64,000 bases of DNA from positions 72,947,749 to 73,011,748 of the forward strand of contig CM026387.1 of NCBI GenBank assembly GCA_014843695.1, written 5' to 3'. Position 1 is the first letter of the stretch, and each line of letters starts with the position of its first letter. The stretch is from Archivesica marissinica. Taxonomy: Eukaryota > Mollusca > Bivalvia > Venerida > Vesicomyidae. The position numbers and the translations under genes are program-made. Shown piece after piece: positions 13,657 through 22,722 of the stretch. The notes under the pieces are model-generated. The model saw only the letters and a list, made by a program, of their open reading frames with translations. It had not been told where the DNA came from and made no database searches.

Positions 13657-14647
13657 CAGAGTTGTATGATTTAAATCACTTGATTTAAATCACCTGAAAA
13701 AAAATTGGTGTTAAAAACAATGGATTAAACTTGTTATCACTGATTAGATAATTATAAGCCGGTCACAGTTAGTATAGAGGTAAGTGTCCACACATGTCTT
13801 TGGTTTTGGTAATTGGGGGCATGCTTTGAAGATAATTATTTGCATTGTAATGATTGTATTAAAGAAAGTAAGTAGTACAGAATCATTTATGATTTGAAGC
13901 TATTCAAAACTATTCAATTAGTTCCCATGCCTCAAGTCAGTAATGACCATTGGCCTAAAATAGATCTATTTATCTATAATTATTTAAAATGGCTAATAGA
14001 CTATACATCAATCTTCACAATGTCTGGTAGAAAAAAAGATTGTGTATGGTTGTATTTTGACAAGTTTACTGTTCACGGAAAGTCTTGATGTAAAGCTAAA
14101 TGTAAAACGTGTGCGAAACAAATGCAGGGACTGGTCTCTCGTATGAAGCAACATGTTCAAGATTGTAACAGTAACACTACTAGTATGTGCGACCTGATCA
14201 CTGCCGACAGTCGCGACACTGAGCAGCAAGCGAATGATGCTATTCCAGACTCTCCAGCGACTCCACATACTACATCTACTCCCGACTACTCATACTTCAT
14301 ATACAAACTTCTTAACGCCAAAAAATAAATGTGACAGTAACTAACGTGACAGTCTGTGGTGTACCTACATGTATATATAGTTTAGTTTTAGCTATATAGT
14401 ATAGTATATATATTTAAATCATCTTATTCTAAACTATGTGTAATGTATATATTTAAATCATAAATGCATTGAAATTACCTTTGTGTTTTATTTTAGTATC
14501 ACTATATATTTTAAAATAACTACTATTAAAATCAAAAAAATCAATTAAAATAAAAAAAATCGATTTAAATCAAAAAAATCCGATTTAAATAAAAAAAATC
14601 CGATTTTTTTGATTTTTTAAAAAAAATCATGATTTATATCAACCCTG
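13657..14647 (+). mobile_element. Non-autonomous hAT-like transposon inserted in satellite 2
   Basis: The ends are CAGAGTTG on the left and CAACCCTG on the right (reverse complement CAGGGTTG), flanked by perfect 8-bp duplications of GTTTATGC. Both features are typical of the hAT superfamily. Sub-terminal regions are rich in GATTTAAATC motifs in both orientations. The 991-bp element keeps a BED-type zinc-finger remnant but has no room for the catalytic domain, so it is an internally deleted, non-autonomous copy. Confidence 0.88.
14020..14325 (+). pseudogene. BED-type zinc finger remnant of hAT transposase
   Basis: BED fingers are N-terminal DNA-binding domains of many hAT transposases and of proteins domesticated from them. 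In the plus frame that ends at 14325, the segment reads DCVWLYFDKF, then CKAKCKTCAKQM, then RMKQHVQDC. That gives the aromatic W..F pair, a CxxC pair and a late H..C pair of the BED pattern. A single in-frame TGA at 14086-14088 interrupts it between VHGKS and CKAKC. After the finger comes an acidic, Ser/Thr-rich linker ending in a stop within the element. No DDE/RW catalytic region follows. It is a decayed fragment; expression is doubtful. Confidence 0.75.
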
Positions 14648-14899
14648 GTTTATGCTATTGGTAGTTATTTGCATCCGTTTATGCTATTGGCAGTTATTTG
14701 CATTAGTTTATGCTATTGGCAGGTATTTGCATCCGTTTATGCTACTGGCCGTTATTTGCATCCGTTTATGCTACTGGCAGTTATTTGCATCCGTTTATGC
14801 CATTGGCAGTTATTTGCATCCGTTTATGCCATTGGCAGTTATTTGCATCCGTTTATGCCATTGGCAGTTATTTGCATCCGTTTATGCTATTGGCAGTTT
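14648..14899. repeat. Satellite 2 (right arm): 29-bp unit, about 9 copies
   Basis: This is the same 29-bp unit as at 5206-13656, in the same orientation and same CTATTGG subtype as the units just left of the hAT element. Removing the transposon and one GTTTATGC copy joins the two arms in register. The array ends at GGCAGTTTATCAC. Confidence 0.95.
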
Positions 14900-14991
14900 A
14901 TCACATCAATTTGCAAGAGAAGAAGCTATATCTCATCAAAACTGACGTTTTCCCGATTCGCATTTGAATGGACGGCATTGCTGGTTGTTCT

Positions 14992-15805
14992 GTTAACTCC
15001 CTTGGCAGATAAAGTCCGATTTATTCTTGAAATGTATATGTAGCTGTACGGGCTTACTAGCCATTAGGGAGATTCTGTGTCTCACCCTGTGACATGTATA
15101 GTGGTACTTTTAATTGCATTCCTTTGCACAGAGAGAGAGAGAGGCGGGGGAGAGAGAGAGAGGCGGGGAGAGAGTGAGAGAGAGACGGGGGAGAGAGTGA
15201 GAGAGAGACGGGGGAGAGAGTGAGAGAGGGGGTGAGAGATAGGGAGAGAGGGGGAGGGAGGGTTTGTCTATATGAGGATGTTGTAGGAATTTGGCAGAAA
15301 TCGGTATTTGATCAGCATGGTTAGCGAAGTGTGCACTCCCAGTGACTTCTATAGTAAGCTATGCATGTTTGTAACTCGAAAACAACGCACTATGGACACA
15401 CATTTGTATAAGTTCGGTGAACGCCTATAGGAACCATCATATGACCTTTCAAATAGGTCATACATTCCCCGTCTTGAGGTTGACCTTTCAAGGTTAAATA
15501 AAGGTCATGTGGCATCGAGCATCGAGTGTTCTTGTGTTAAATACCACCATGGAGTTTTGTATATCTCCGAATGCTTTTCTCGAATCTTTTACTGGTTTCC
15601 ATTAGTGCGCCAATGTTGCGGTATTCTACATGTAATTATATCACAATCATGTTAATCAAGTATTAACAAGTTTAATCATTTAACAATTATAAGAAGAAAC
15701 CGGATGAAAACCGATAGCATGTGGTGCAATGCAAACAATGATAAAAACAGAGGAAAGTAATTAAAAAGACAAATTCTCCTTAAAGAGTATTCAAGGGGCA
15801 GTAAC
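14992..15805. mobile_element. Dispersed repeat R, copy 1 (MITE-like)
   Basis: The left end reads TTAACTCCCTTGGCAGATAA and the right end CAAGGGGCAGTAAC; the two termini are roughly inverse to each other. The right half contains AAAAACAGAGGAAA and the word AGAGTATTCA. Three further copies lie at 35096-35445, 37791-38120 and 48293-49217. This copy is longer because of a GA-rich tract (15128-15262) and extra unique sequence. No coding capacity is seen. The superfamily is not assigned. Confidence 0.6.
15128..15262. repeat. GA-rich microsatellite
   Basis: An imperfect purine tract of GAGAGA runs separated by GGCGGGG and GACGGGG. It sits inside dispersed repeat R copy 1 and is absent from the other copies, so it expanded or was inserted there. 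Confidence 0.9.
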
Positions 15806-16103
15806 TGTTCCCGACAATGTCTCTCATCGCCATCGTGTCAACGCGCACACTACTTTTGCACCAACGATACAACATATTGTATTTACCGTGAAAACGAGTT
15901 GCAATTGCTTTAAACAATGTTCGTGTTTCGTTGCATCAAGTATTCCCAGGAAAAATACTTTATTGTGTGGTGTTGCATGGCGTATATAAGTACATGTTTC
16001 AGGGAATGAAAGTGTAAATAATATATACATGCGGAATAGTATTACATATCTCAGGGAAAATGCTGAAGAAGAAAATGTTTTACCCACTTTCTTTGTATTT
16101 CAG
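15806..16103. other. Intron-like sequence upstream of candidate exon
   Basis: No repeat was recognised. It ends in a pyrimidine-rich stretch, CTTTCTTTGTATTTCAG, that makes a good 3' splice site for the exon at 16104. Confidence 0.4.
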
Positions 16104-16270
16104 ATCCATTCCCATATGTGGACTACGCAGTATTTTGTACGAGCCTAGCTTCCAACACCTCAAATCACAACATTCCTTCCCAGCAATCAAACAGCAATAA
16201 ACCACTGATGTTCCGAAATTGTCGAAAACATGCAGCACAACAGAATGGACCTGCACGACTTACTGGTGCC
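16104..16270 (+). CDS. Candidate internal exon of unrecognised gene
   Basis: An acceptor (CTTTGTATTTCAG, ending 16103) and a consensus donor (GTAAGT at 16271) bound a 167-bp segment in which only one of three frames is open. That frame skips two bases and reads PFPYVDYAVFCTSLASN, then a Ser/Asn/Gln-rich stretch, then RNCRKHAAQQNGPARLTGA, leaving one base at the donor. Introns on both sides would therefore be phase 1. The next plus-strand exon candidate (27136) needs exactly two bases, so the two are compatible. No domain is recognised. The composition (polar, basic, low complexity) fits a disordered linker. The function is unknown, and it could also be a chance open segment. Confidence 0.4.
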
Positions 16271-16304
16271 GGTAAGTTTCCAGTTAGACTGAATCAAAGA
16301 CAAT

Positions 16305-16495
16305 GTTCTTATCCGGATATCAAATTGCGCATGTGTAACCGGAAGAACGCTCTCTGGTCGAAAATACAAAGTGTGTATATGCAATCGAAAGAATGGTCTG
16401 CTCCGAAATTAAAATTACGCTAGTGTAGCCGGAAGAACTTCTGTTCCGAAATGCAGTATGCGCATGTGTAACCGGAATAACTCTCTTGTCTGGAT
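16305..16495. repeat. Degenerate short direct repeats
   Basis: The word GCGCATGTGTAACCGGAA occurs at 16327 and 16460, with a decayed version at 16417 (ACGCTAGTGTAGCCGGAAGA). Spacing is irregular at 90 and 43 bp. It lies just inside the candidate intron. Confidence 0.6.
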
Positions 16496-17279
16496 TCTAC
16501 AACATGTCTGAATCTAGGTTTCGGTCTAGAAAACTATATTCCTGTACGGCCGCTAACGTTTAACAGTGTTTGCACACAAGAAACCCAGAATGTCCAGTAT
16601 TGCCATATCTCCGTGATAACATTATTATGTTGAACAAGATAAGAAACTGCTAACTGTTCTTGAACATAACTTGATGAAAACATACCGGGTGAATAACTGT
16701 TATATATACGCGTTTGAAGAGTGTGCCATGCTGCATTGTTTAGTGCAAAAGTATGGCCACAGCTTAACAGACACTGGGAGAAATGCTGACGGTTAAACCA
16801 AATATGTTATCACTTATTCTAACACGACCCAGCTATAAACATACATACTTTTAGAGTAAATCAACCTCGGGTTAATATGCGATATACCTACCTTGAACTA
16901 TACTGCGCGCGCACCATGTTTTGGCTATTCCATTTATACAATGCGTGTAAAGTTTTATGAATGAAAGTCACGTGATGTTTGTAAAAAATACCGTGGGAAT
17001 TCGCAGAAGTGGGCTATTTTTAGAATCAGATAATCTCTTGTCCGGCTTGTTTTTCTGCTAAGTAACGTTTCAGTTACTATTCTGTACAGTTTTATTTGAC
17101 AAAATAAATAAAATTATTGATCAGTTACAACTTTTGTTCATTTATGCACTAGATTGATATTTTCCATAAAAAATAACGTCATCACCCCTTACGCGGGAGG
17201 ACATTTCGAAAGCCAAATGCAGCCGCGTTTGAAGAAAATACTCCTTTAAAATTATTAGAAGTAAGTCGTGTTAGAATCG
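16496..17279. other. Unique intron-like sequence, nothing recognised
   Basis: AT-rich sequence with no long frame. A short stretch near 16866 (CCTCGGGTTAATATGCGATA) resembles the right arm of the foldback at 17280-17437, so it may be an old fragment of the same element. Confidence 0.4.
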
Positions 17280-17437
17280 AAATAATAAGTATCAACCGTG
17301 GTATATCGCAGAATAACCTTCGTTTGTCGTTCTTATGCGTATAAATATATCACTTCGGCCATCGTGATATATTTATACGCATAAGAACTTCAAACTCGGG
17401 TTATTCTGCGATATACCACGGTTGATACTTATTATTT
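17280..17437. mobile_element. 158-bp foldback element with two nested perfect stems
   Basis: The outer arms are a perfect 37-bp inverted repeat (17280-17316 and 17401-17437; left arm starts AAATAATAAGTATC). The inner arms are a perfect 24-bp inverted repeat (17330-17353 and 17364-17387; left arm starts TTCTTATGCG) around a 10-bp loop. The interval between the stems is mismatched on the two sides. Perfect arms imply a recent origin or gene conversion. It could be a foldback MITE or a source of hairpin RNA. Confidence 0.9.
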
Positions 17438-18175
17438 CTTAAATAACGGGCATAGCTAAAGTGTTGATTTCTGCCTGTGGAATATCCATGCCTGCCTTCG
17501 GTTATTATGAAGCCCATTTGGAATCTATTGCGCAAATGCGTGTTCATGATATAGCGATATTGACCACCAGTTGTAAACACGCGGATGTTGATGACGTGGC
17601 AAACCGTTGGTGCATCCGGTCGTTCGAAATCGTGAGCGAATATTTCGTATCGCTCAACTAGAACTCCCAATATACCTTGCAACGTCTACTGTCGACATGC
17701 CAGCACCAAGAAACCAATCACCCGTTCGCGTAAATAATTGAGTATTCTTGGCATACTAAAACTGCCACAATGTTTTCGTTCACATGACAACAACGTCAGT
17801 AAGACAAGTAAAACAAATTGACCAAATACCACACGTGACATGTCGAACCATGCATGCACGTGAACATTGAGTTTTACATTGTCGACGATGAACAGTGCAA
17901 AAATAACCGCCTCAGTTCACGAATCCTGATAATACAGCTCAATGCTAATATTAAGCAAACAGGTGAACTTTAGTCCAATTATCACGTCATTAACATTCCT
18001 GTGGACAAGCTTCAGGAGAGGTAACTAGAGCCACATAGAGGGGCTTGGCTAATACTACCTATTTAATTGTATTACCCAGTGAATTATTTAACACAAGAAA
18101 TACTATATGTACACATCGGAAGTTTCTTTTTTTATTCTGTATAGATTGCAATCTGATATAACAAATGTATCTTTG
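17438..18175. other. Unique sequence, no supported gene
   Basis: Overlapping open frames exist on both strands at 17401-17682, but neither has splice sites or a known domain that would decide between them. The rest is AT-rich without features. Confidence 0.4.
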
Positions 18176-18383
18176 TTTTGTGTGGTGTGGTGTGGTGTGG
18201 TGTGGCGTGCAGTGTGGTGTGGTGTGGTGTGGTGTGCGGTGTGGTGTGCGGTGCGGCCTGGCCTAGCGTGGCGTGCGGTGCGGTGTGTGGTGTGGTGTGG
18301 TGTGCGGCCTGGCGTGCGGTGCGGTGCGGTGCGGCGCGGCGCGGCGCGGCGCGGCGTGTGCGTGTGCGTGTGTGTGTTTAAAG
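18176..18383. repeat. G/T-rich to G/C-rich microsatellite
   Basis: Pentamers of TGTGG/TGTGC type (18178-18330) grade into a GCGGC run (18331-18355) and then a GTGTGC run. The plus strand has hardly any A. The many GG doublets at short spacing could form G-quadruplex-like structures. Frames on both strands stay open because the composition lacks stops. Confidence 0.95.
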
Positions 18384-18690
18384 TCGCAGAAACAGCTCGT
18401 GTCATATGGTGACTCTCCAGCTAGTGTAGGTGGAGGAATGTCTCAGGTGGCTCTCAACAAGCGTTCACAAGTCGGATAATCACTTACCCCTCACCGCTGC
18501 AGCTTCGAATCCCGCTGGGGGTGTCGAATTATTTCATGTGAGTATCCGATCCATCTGGTTTGCGGAGGGTTTGTGGCTCTACCCGTGTGTCCGCCCAGGC
18601 TTGAACTATTGCTCGAATTCGCATCCGGGTTATTACTCCACCACTAGCATCTATGGGGCCACCAATGACCGACGCTGTTGGTAAAACAAG
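18384..18690. mobile_element. SINE-E fragments (composite)
   Basis: 18384-18470 carries the minus-oriented 3' motif GGTGACTCTCCAGCTAG. 18490-18690 carries plus-oriented pieces: GGTTTGCGGAGGGTTTGTGG, then CTACCCGTGTGTCCGCCC, then ACTCCACCACTAGCAT, matching the order in the copies at 21205 and 26583. The two orientations suggest a rearranged or double insertion. Confidence 0.5.
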
Positions 18691-19800
18691 TGTACGACCT
18701 TTACATCCCAGGCGCTTGCCTAATAATACAATACCATAGGATACAATAAGGTTATTGCGTAAACCAGTAACACATGTTCATAGCAATTCTAAAACTATAG
18801 CAGGCAGTGACATGGAATTTTACAAAAGAGCACATATATGCTGTATTATATGTGTTAGTTTCATTGTTTAGTTGCAAAATATATAAATTAGGAAAGATCG
18901 ATTATGATTTTTGGGGATTTACATGACAAAAGATCAATAAATTTCTGTACTGTCGGTCAAGTACAGTAATATCTTGTAATGCATTTCTATCTTAGAGAGA
19001 TCTAACCAATGCGTGTATGAAGTATTTAACCCAAAGACTTGGACTGTGAAAATATTGCGAATACAGGAATTAAGGCATTTAACAGGTAGGTGAAACATGG
19101 AGTTGTGCATGCCACATCGACTCAACAAGATGGAAAACCAATCCGCTCATGGATATTTCAACGGGAAATGTAGCTGACGAAATGTGGCTGACGAAATGTG
19201 ACTGACGACGAACATACGAGACTGACTGGGTTAAAATATTCGTCGAGAAAGGGTTAAGGGGCTAATAAAAGATTACGAATAAGACCCTAACACTAACAAC
19301 GAAGAGACTATCAACACTATTCAACTGACAGCTAATAAATCCATACTGTTCGATCGCACGGACACACGGACGATTTAACATCGTATATACTTACTACTCT
19401 ATTCATCCCTAGTTTTCAAACAACCATAATATACAATATAAACCGAAATTAGCACCATAAACTGACGGAAATAAAACGATCTGTATCGCTATATGATCGT
19501 ACGTCTTGTACATACACCCATTGGTAGGTACGGACGGACGGACGGACGGACAGGCTAAATCCTGCATGTCACTTGGCTTCTCGAGAACGTGAATATATTT
19601 GACTACTGCCTTATAAATAAAAAATTAGTAGGCGAGTTGGAGAAAATATACGAGGTGAACTGAACCGTGTATTATTTTTGGAGAAGAGCCACACTAAATT
19701 TATATTCATCGTTACTGTCTTATCTGCTGATAACAAGACGTTTAAGCGAAGAAACTTTACAGCATATTCATAACCTGAAGGTTATCATACCATCTGTGAC
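18691..19800. other. AT-rich unique sequence with minor short repeats
   Basis: Three 14-bp direct repeats (GCTGACGAAATGTG type) lie at 19171-19215, and a short GGAC tetranucleotide run lies at 19528-19551. No gene or RNA is recognised. Confidence 0.5.
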
Positions 19801-19804
19801 GGTA

Positions 19805-19828
19805 TGACGTCACGGCGGTATGACGTCA
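19805..19828. promoter_or_regulatory. Two perfect TGACGTCA palindromes
   Basis: TGACGTCA occurs at 19805-19812 and 19821-19828, within two copies of GGTATGACGTCA 16 bp apart. This is the consensus site of CREB/ATF bZIP factors. There is no gene start nearby, so a regulatory role is only possible; it may be a short tandem duplication. Confidence 0.3.
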
Positions 19829-20319
19829 TAAACGTTTATTATGAACATAACTAAGATAAGATATGTTTATTATAGTCTCACTTTACACGATACATATAAT
19901 TACATAATATAGAAACTTTCATCATGCAAACATTTCTAAGAAGAAATATGAGAGACTTAAAACTTAGCAATATAATGAAGACAAGTTTCTAAGACACAAT
20001 AAGTACAGTAAAAGCCTTCGCACAGCACTAGTAAAATACTGAAAAATTATATAACATCTTAATACTCAGTGATGTATTTACAACATTGCTATATATACAA
20101 TATGTTAAAATCTGCAGTTATACAACAATGTTCTTCTATTTAAAATATTAAAACAGGTTTTGGCACTTACAAATACAATATCTGGATTAGAAAGTAGATA
20201 AGCAATTTTTTCGCCATCATTAAAAGCTATGTACACAATTAAGCAGCAGGTCACTTCAATCCCGTCTCCTATGTGTGTGTGTTTGCTTTGGCGGTTTAAA
20301 CTAGAAATAACAAGATATG
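19829..20319. other. AT-rich unique sequence, nothing recognised
   Basis: No tandem structure, tRNA-like head or supported coding segment. The minus-strand 72-codon frame at 20105-20323 lacks any recognisable feature. Confidence 0.45.
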
Positions 20320-20399
20320 TCACGTGACTACTCTCCGGCTAGTATTGGTGGAGGGAGACACCAGGTGCCACCCCGAGCAGTCTATCTGGTACGGGACGG

Positions 20400-20411
20400 C
20401 ACTCGGATAGA
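20400..20411. repeat. Left target site duplication of SINE-A
   Basis: CACTCGGATAGA at 20400-20411 is repeated exactly at 20691-20702 on the other side of the SINE. Confidence 0.85.
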
Positions 20412-20690
20412 CAGGCGGATCTGTAGTCCAGTGGTTAACACGCTGGACTGGTAATCCGGGGATCGCAGGTTCGATCCCCTGTCTGACCCTATTAACATTA
20501 ACAGTCGTTCAGTTGGGACTTTAAACCGATGTCTCGTGTCGGTGCTTTACATCGTACACGTGAAAGAACCAAAGGAGACTCTATTTGGATCAATGCACTA
20601 TCCTCCAAAAATCTAAAATGACTGCTCTCTTCAGGAGGCGTCGCTCATATGGGCAACCGGTAGCGACGATAAATAAATGTAAAACACACA
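20412..20690 (+). mobile_element. SINE-A, full length, nested in SINE-E
   Basis: The tRNA-like head starts GGCGGATCTGTAGTCCAGTG. Its anticodon stem-loop has loop CTGGTAA (GGT at the anticodon position, tRNA-Thr-like) and its B box is GGTTCGATCCC. The body contains GTCTCGTGTCGGTGCTTTAC. The tail is CGATAAATAAATGTAAAACA. The 12-bp flanking duplication shows integration by LINE machinery. The acceptor stem no longer pairs well, so it is not a functional tRNA gene. Confidence 0.9.
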
Positions 20691-20830
20691 CACTCGGATA
20701 GAAACACCGACCTTCCGCAAGAATTCGGTATTCCCAGCGAGATTGCAACCTACAGCGGTGAGACATTCTCCTAAGTTAATATTGGTCACTACGTTTCCCG
20801 TCCTGTAAGGTTTCTTGTCTTAAGTGTAGA

Positions 20831-21204
20831 ATAATTGTAGAGCGGTCAGATTTGTTAGACAGCTATAATGTACATGCATCACGCTCGATCATATGAGCTG
20901 ATTGGTTGGAATTACCTATACACACTCTACAGTGATACAACTCAACATATCCTACAAGATGTGCAGACAGTAAACTGTCAGAACAATCTCCCGAATTATG
21001 CAATGCGATAAACGGCATTCCGTGTTCATTTGTATTTGGAAGCAGGGCTCCTGTAAGATCAATGGTTAAAGGTAGCTTAACACAAGTGCACATCTCGCAC
21101 GAAATAGTGTTCACATCAATTGCAATGTATGCCGATCAAGTTGTACTCTTGTCAGTCATCGAAAGATCTAGTATCTATTTATTCAAGATATAAAAACCAC
21201 AGAC
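20831..21204. other. Unique sequence with an unsupported minus-strand frame
   Basis: A minus-strand open segment at 20866-21114 contains possible splice signals, but no domain or paralogue is recognised. No other feature is seen. Confidence 0.3.
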
Positions 21205-21475
21205 GTTTGGAGGGGCCTCCGACGCCGAGTGGTTACGGTCGTTGGCTTCGAACCAGTTGTCCTTCACCGATGTAGGTTCGAATTCTTCCAATAAGTGAGG
21301 AAGCTATCCAGCTGGCTTGCGGAAGGTCGGTGGTTCTGTCCGGATGCCCGTACGTGCATGCAATAATGCTCGGATGGCACCATGGGTCTTCCTCCGTCAC
21401 TAATGGTTGGATACTGGCCACGTGACCTAAGCTGTTGGTGCAACTTGAAACCCAAAACACAAAAGCACACCCCAT
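21205..21475 (+). mobile_element. SINE-E, near full length (long-variable-arm tRNA-like)
   Basis: The head GGGGCCTCCGACGCCGAGTG, with TAGGTTCGAATTC further on, looks like a degraded tRNA of the Ser/Leu class with a long variable region. The body has TTGCGGAAGGTCGGTGGTTC, followed by CTCCGTCACTAATGG and a tail ending AAACCCAAAACAC. Relatives lie at 3273, 18384, 20320, 25355, 26583 and 47588. Confidence 0.75.
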
Positions 21476-21527
21476 CTTTTATTTATTTCTTGGTTTACTA
21501 AAGTAGATGTTTCCCAGCTGAAGCTAT

Positions 21528-22625
21528 TTCAAACAGTTTATATTACCGTTTCCTCGATCTGCACCAGGCGGAGATAATTATTAACTACAGTTTATATTAC
21601 CGTTTCCTCGATCTGCACCAGGCGGAGATAATTATTAACTACAGTTTATATTACCGTTTCCTCGGCCTACACCAGGCGGAGATAATTTTTAACTACAGTT
21701 TGTATTACCGTTTCCTCGATCTACATCAGGCGGAGATAAATGTTTACTACAGTTTGTATTGCCGTTTCCTCGACCTACATCAGGCGGGGATAATGTTTAC
21801 CACAGTTTGTGGTACCGTTTCCTCGATCTACACCAGGCGGAGATAAATGTTTACCACAGTTTGTATTACCGTTTCCTCGACCTACATCAGGCGGTGATAA
21901 ATATTTACTACAGTTTGTATTACCGTTTCTTCGACCTACATCAGGCGGAGATAAATGTTTACCACAGTTTGCATTACCGTTTCCTCGATCTACATCAGGC
22001 GGAGATAAATGTTTACCACAGTTTGTATTACCGTTTCCTCGATCTACATCAGGCGGAGATAAATGTTTACCACAGTTTGTATTACCGTTTCCTCGATCTA
22101 CATCAGGCGGAGATAAATGTTTACCACAGTTTGTATTACCGTTTCCTCGATCTACATCAGGCGGAGATAAATGTTTACCACAGTTTGTATTACCGTTTCC
22201 TCGATCTACATCAGGCGGAGATAAATGTTTACCACAGTTTGTATTACCGTTTCCTCGATCTACATCAGGCGGAGATAAATGTTTACCACAGTTTGTATTA
22301 CCGTTTCCTCGATCTACATCAGGCGGAGATAAATGTTTACCACAGTTTGTATTACCGTTTCCTCGATCTACATCAGGCGGAGATAAATGTTTACCACAGT
22401 TTGTATTACCGTTTCCTCGATCTACATCAGGCGGAGATAAATGTTTACCACAGTTTGTATTACCGTTTCCTCGATCTACATCAGGCGGAGATAAATGTTT
22501 ACCACAGTTTGTATTACCGTTTCCTCGATCTACATCAGGCGGAGATAAATGTTAACTGCAGTATGTATTACCTTTCCTCGGAGATAATTGTTAACTACAG
22601 TTTGTAGTACCGTTTCCTCGATCTA
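21528..22625. repeat. Satellite 3: 54-bp unit, about 20 copies
   Basis: The unit reads CAGTTTGTATTACCGTTTCC, then TCGATCTACATCAGGCGGAG, then an ATAAATGTTTAC segment. Units in the centre (about 21960-22540) are virtually identical. Those at both ends are more diverged and carry changes such as AATTATTAACTA in the last segment. That gradient is expected when unequal exchange homogenises the middle. The 282-codon frame (repeat YHSLYYRFLDLHQAEINV) exists because 54 is divisible by three. Confidence 0.95.
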
Positions 22626-22722
22626 TATCTCTCTTGACGTCACTAATTATGCAGCGCACGCATTCTTTTAATTATCTTTTTTAGTTTTTTCATGAAGCTC
22701 TACCAGAATATCTAATTATATA

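Larger units (their letters stand above)
20320..20830 (-). mobile_element. SINE-E copy split by SINE-A
   Basis: The left part (20326-20400) has the SINE-E motif GACTACTCTCCGGCTAG and the following G-rich body. The right part (20703 onward) continues with ACACCGACCTTCCGCAAG, matching the intact copies at 25395-25460 and 47650. The interruption is the SINE-A at 20412-20690. Confidence 0.75.

Noticed and set aside
17401..17682. Overlapping open frames on both strands (93 codons minus, 66 codons plus)
   Set aside because: Both look protein-like but neither has a known domain or splice site, and the minus frame ends inside the foldback element.
20414..20488. A functional tRNA-Thr gene
   Set aside because: A and B boxes and an anticodon-like loop are present, but the acceptor stem does not pair well and the segment is the head of a SINE with a full body, tail and target duplications.
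20863..21114. Minus-strand frame with possible splice sites around an exon-like segment
   Set aside because: The signals are weak, no family is recognised and no partner exon is found on that strand.
21759..22607. A 282-codon frame with an 18-residue repeat
   Set aside because: It is explained by the 54-bp satellite; a second overlapping frame of 248 codons is open too.
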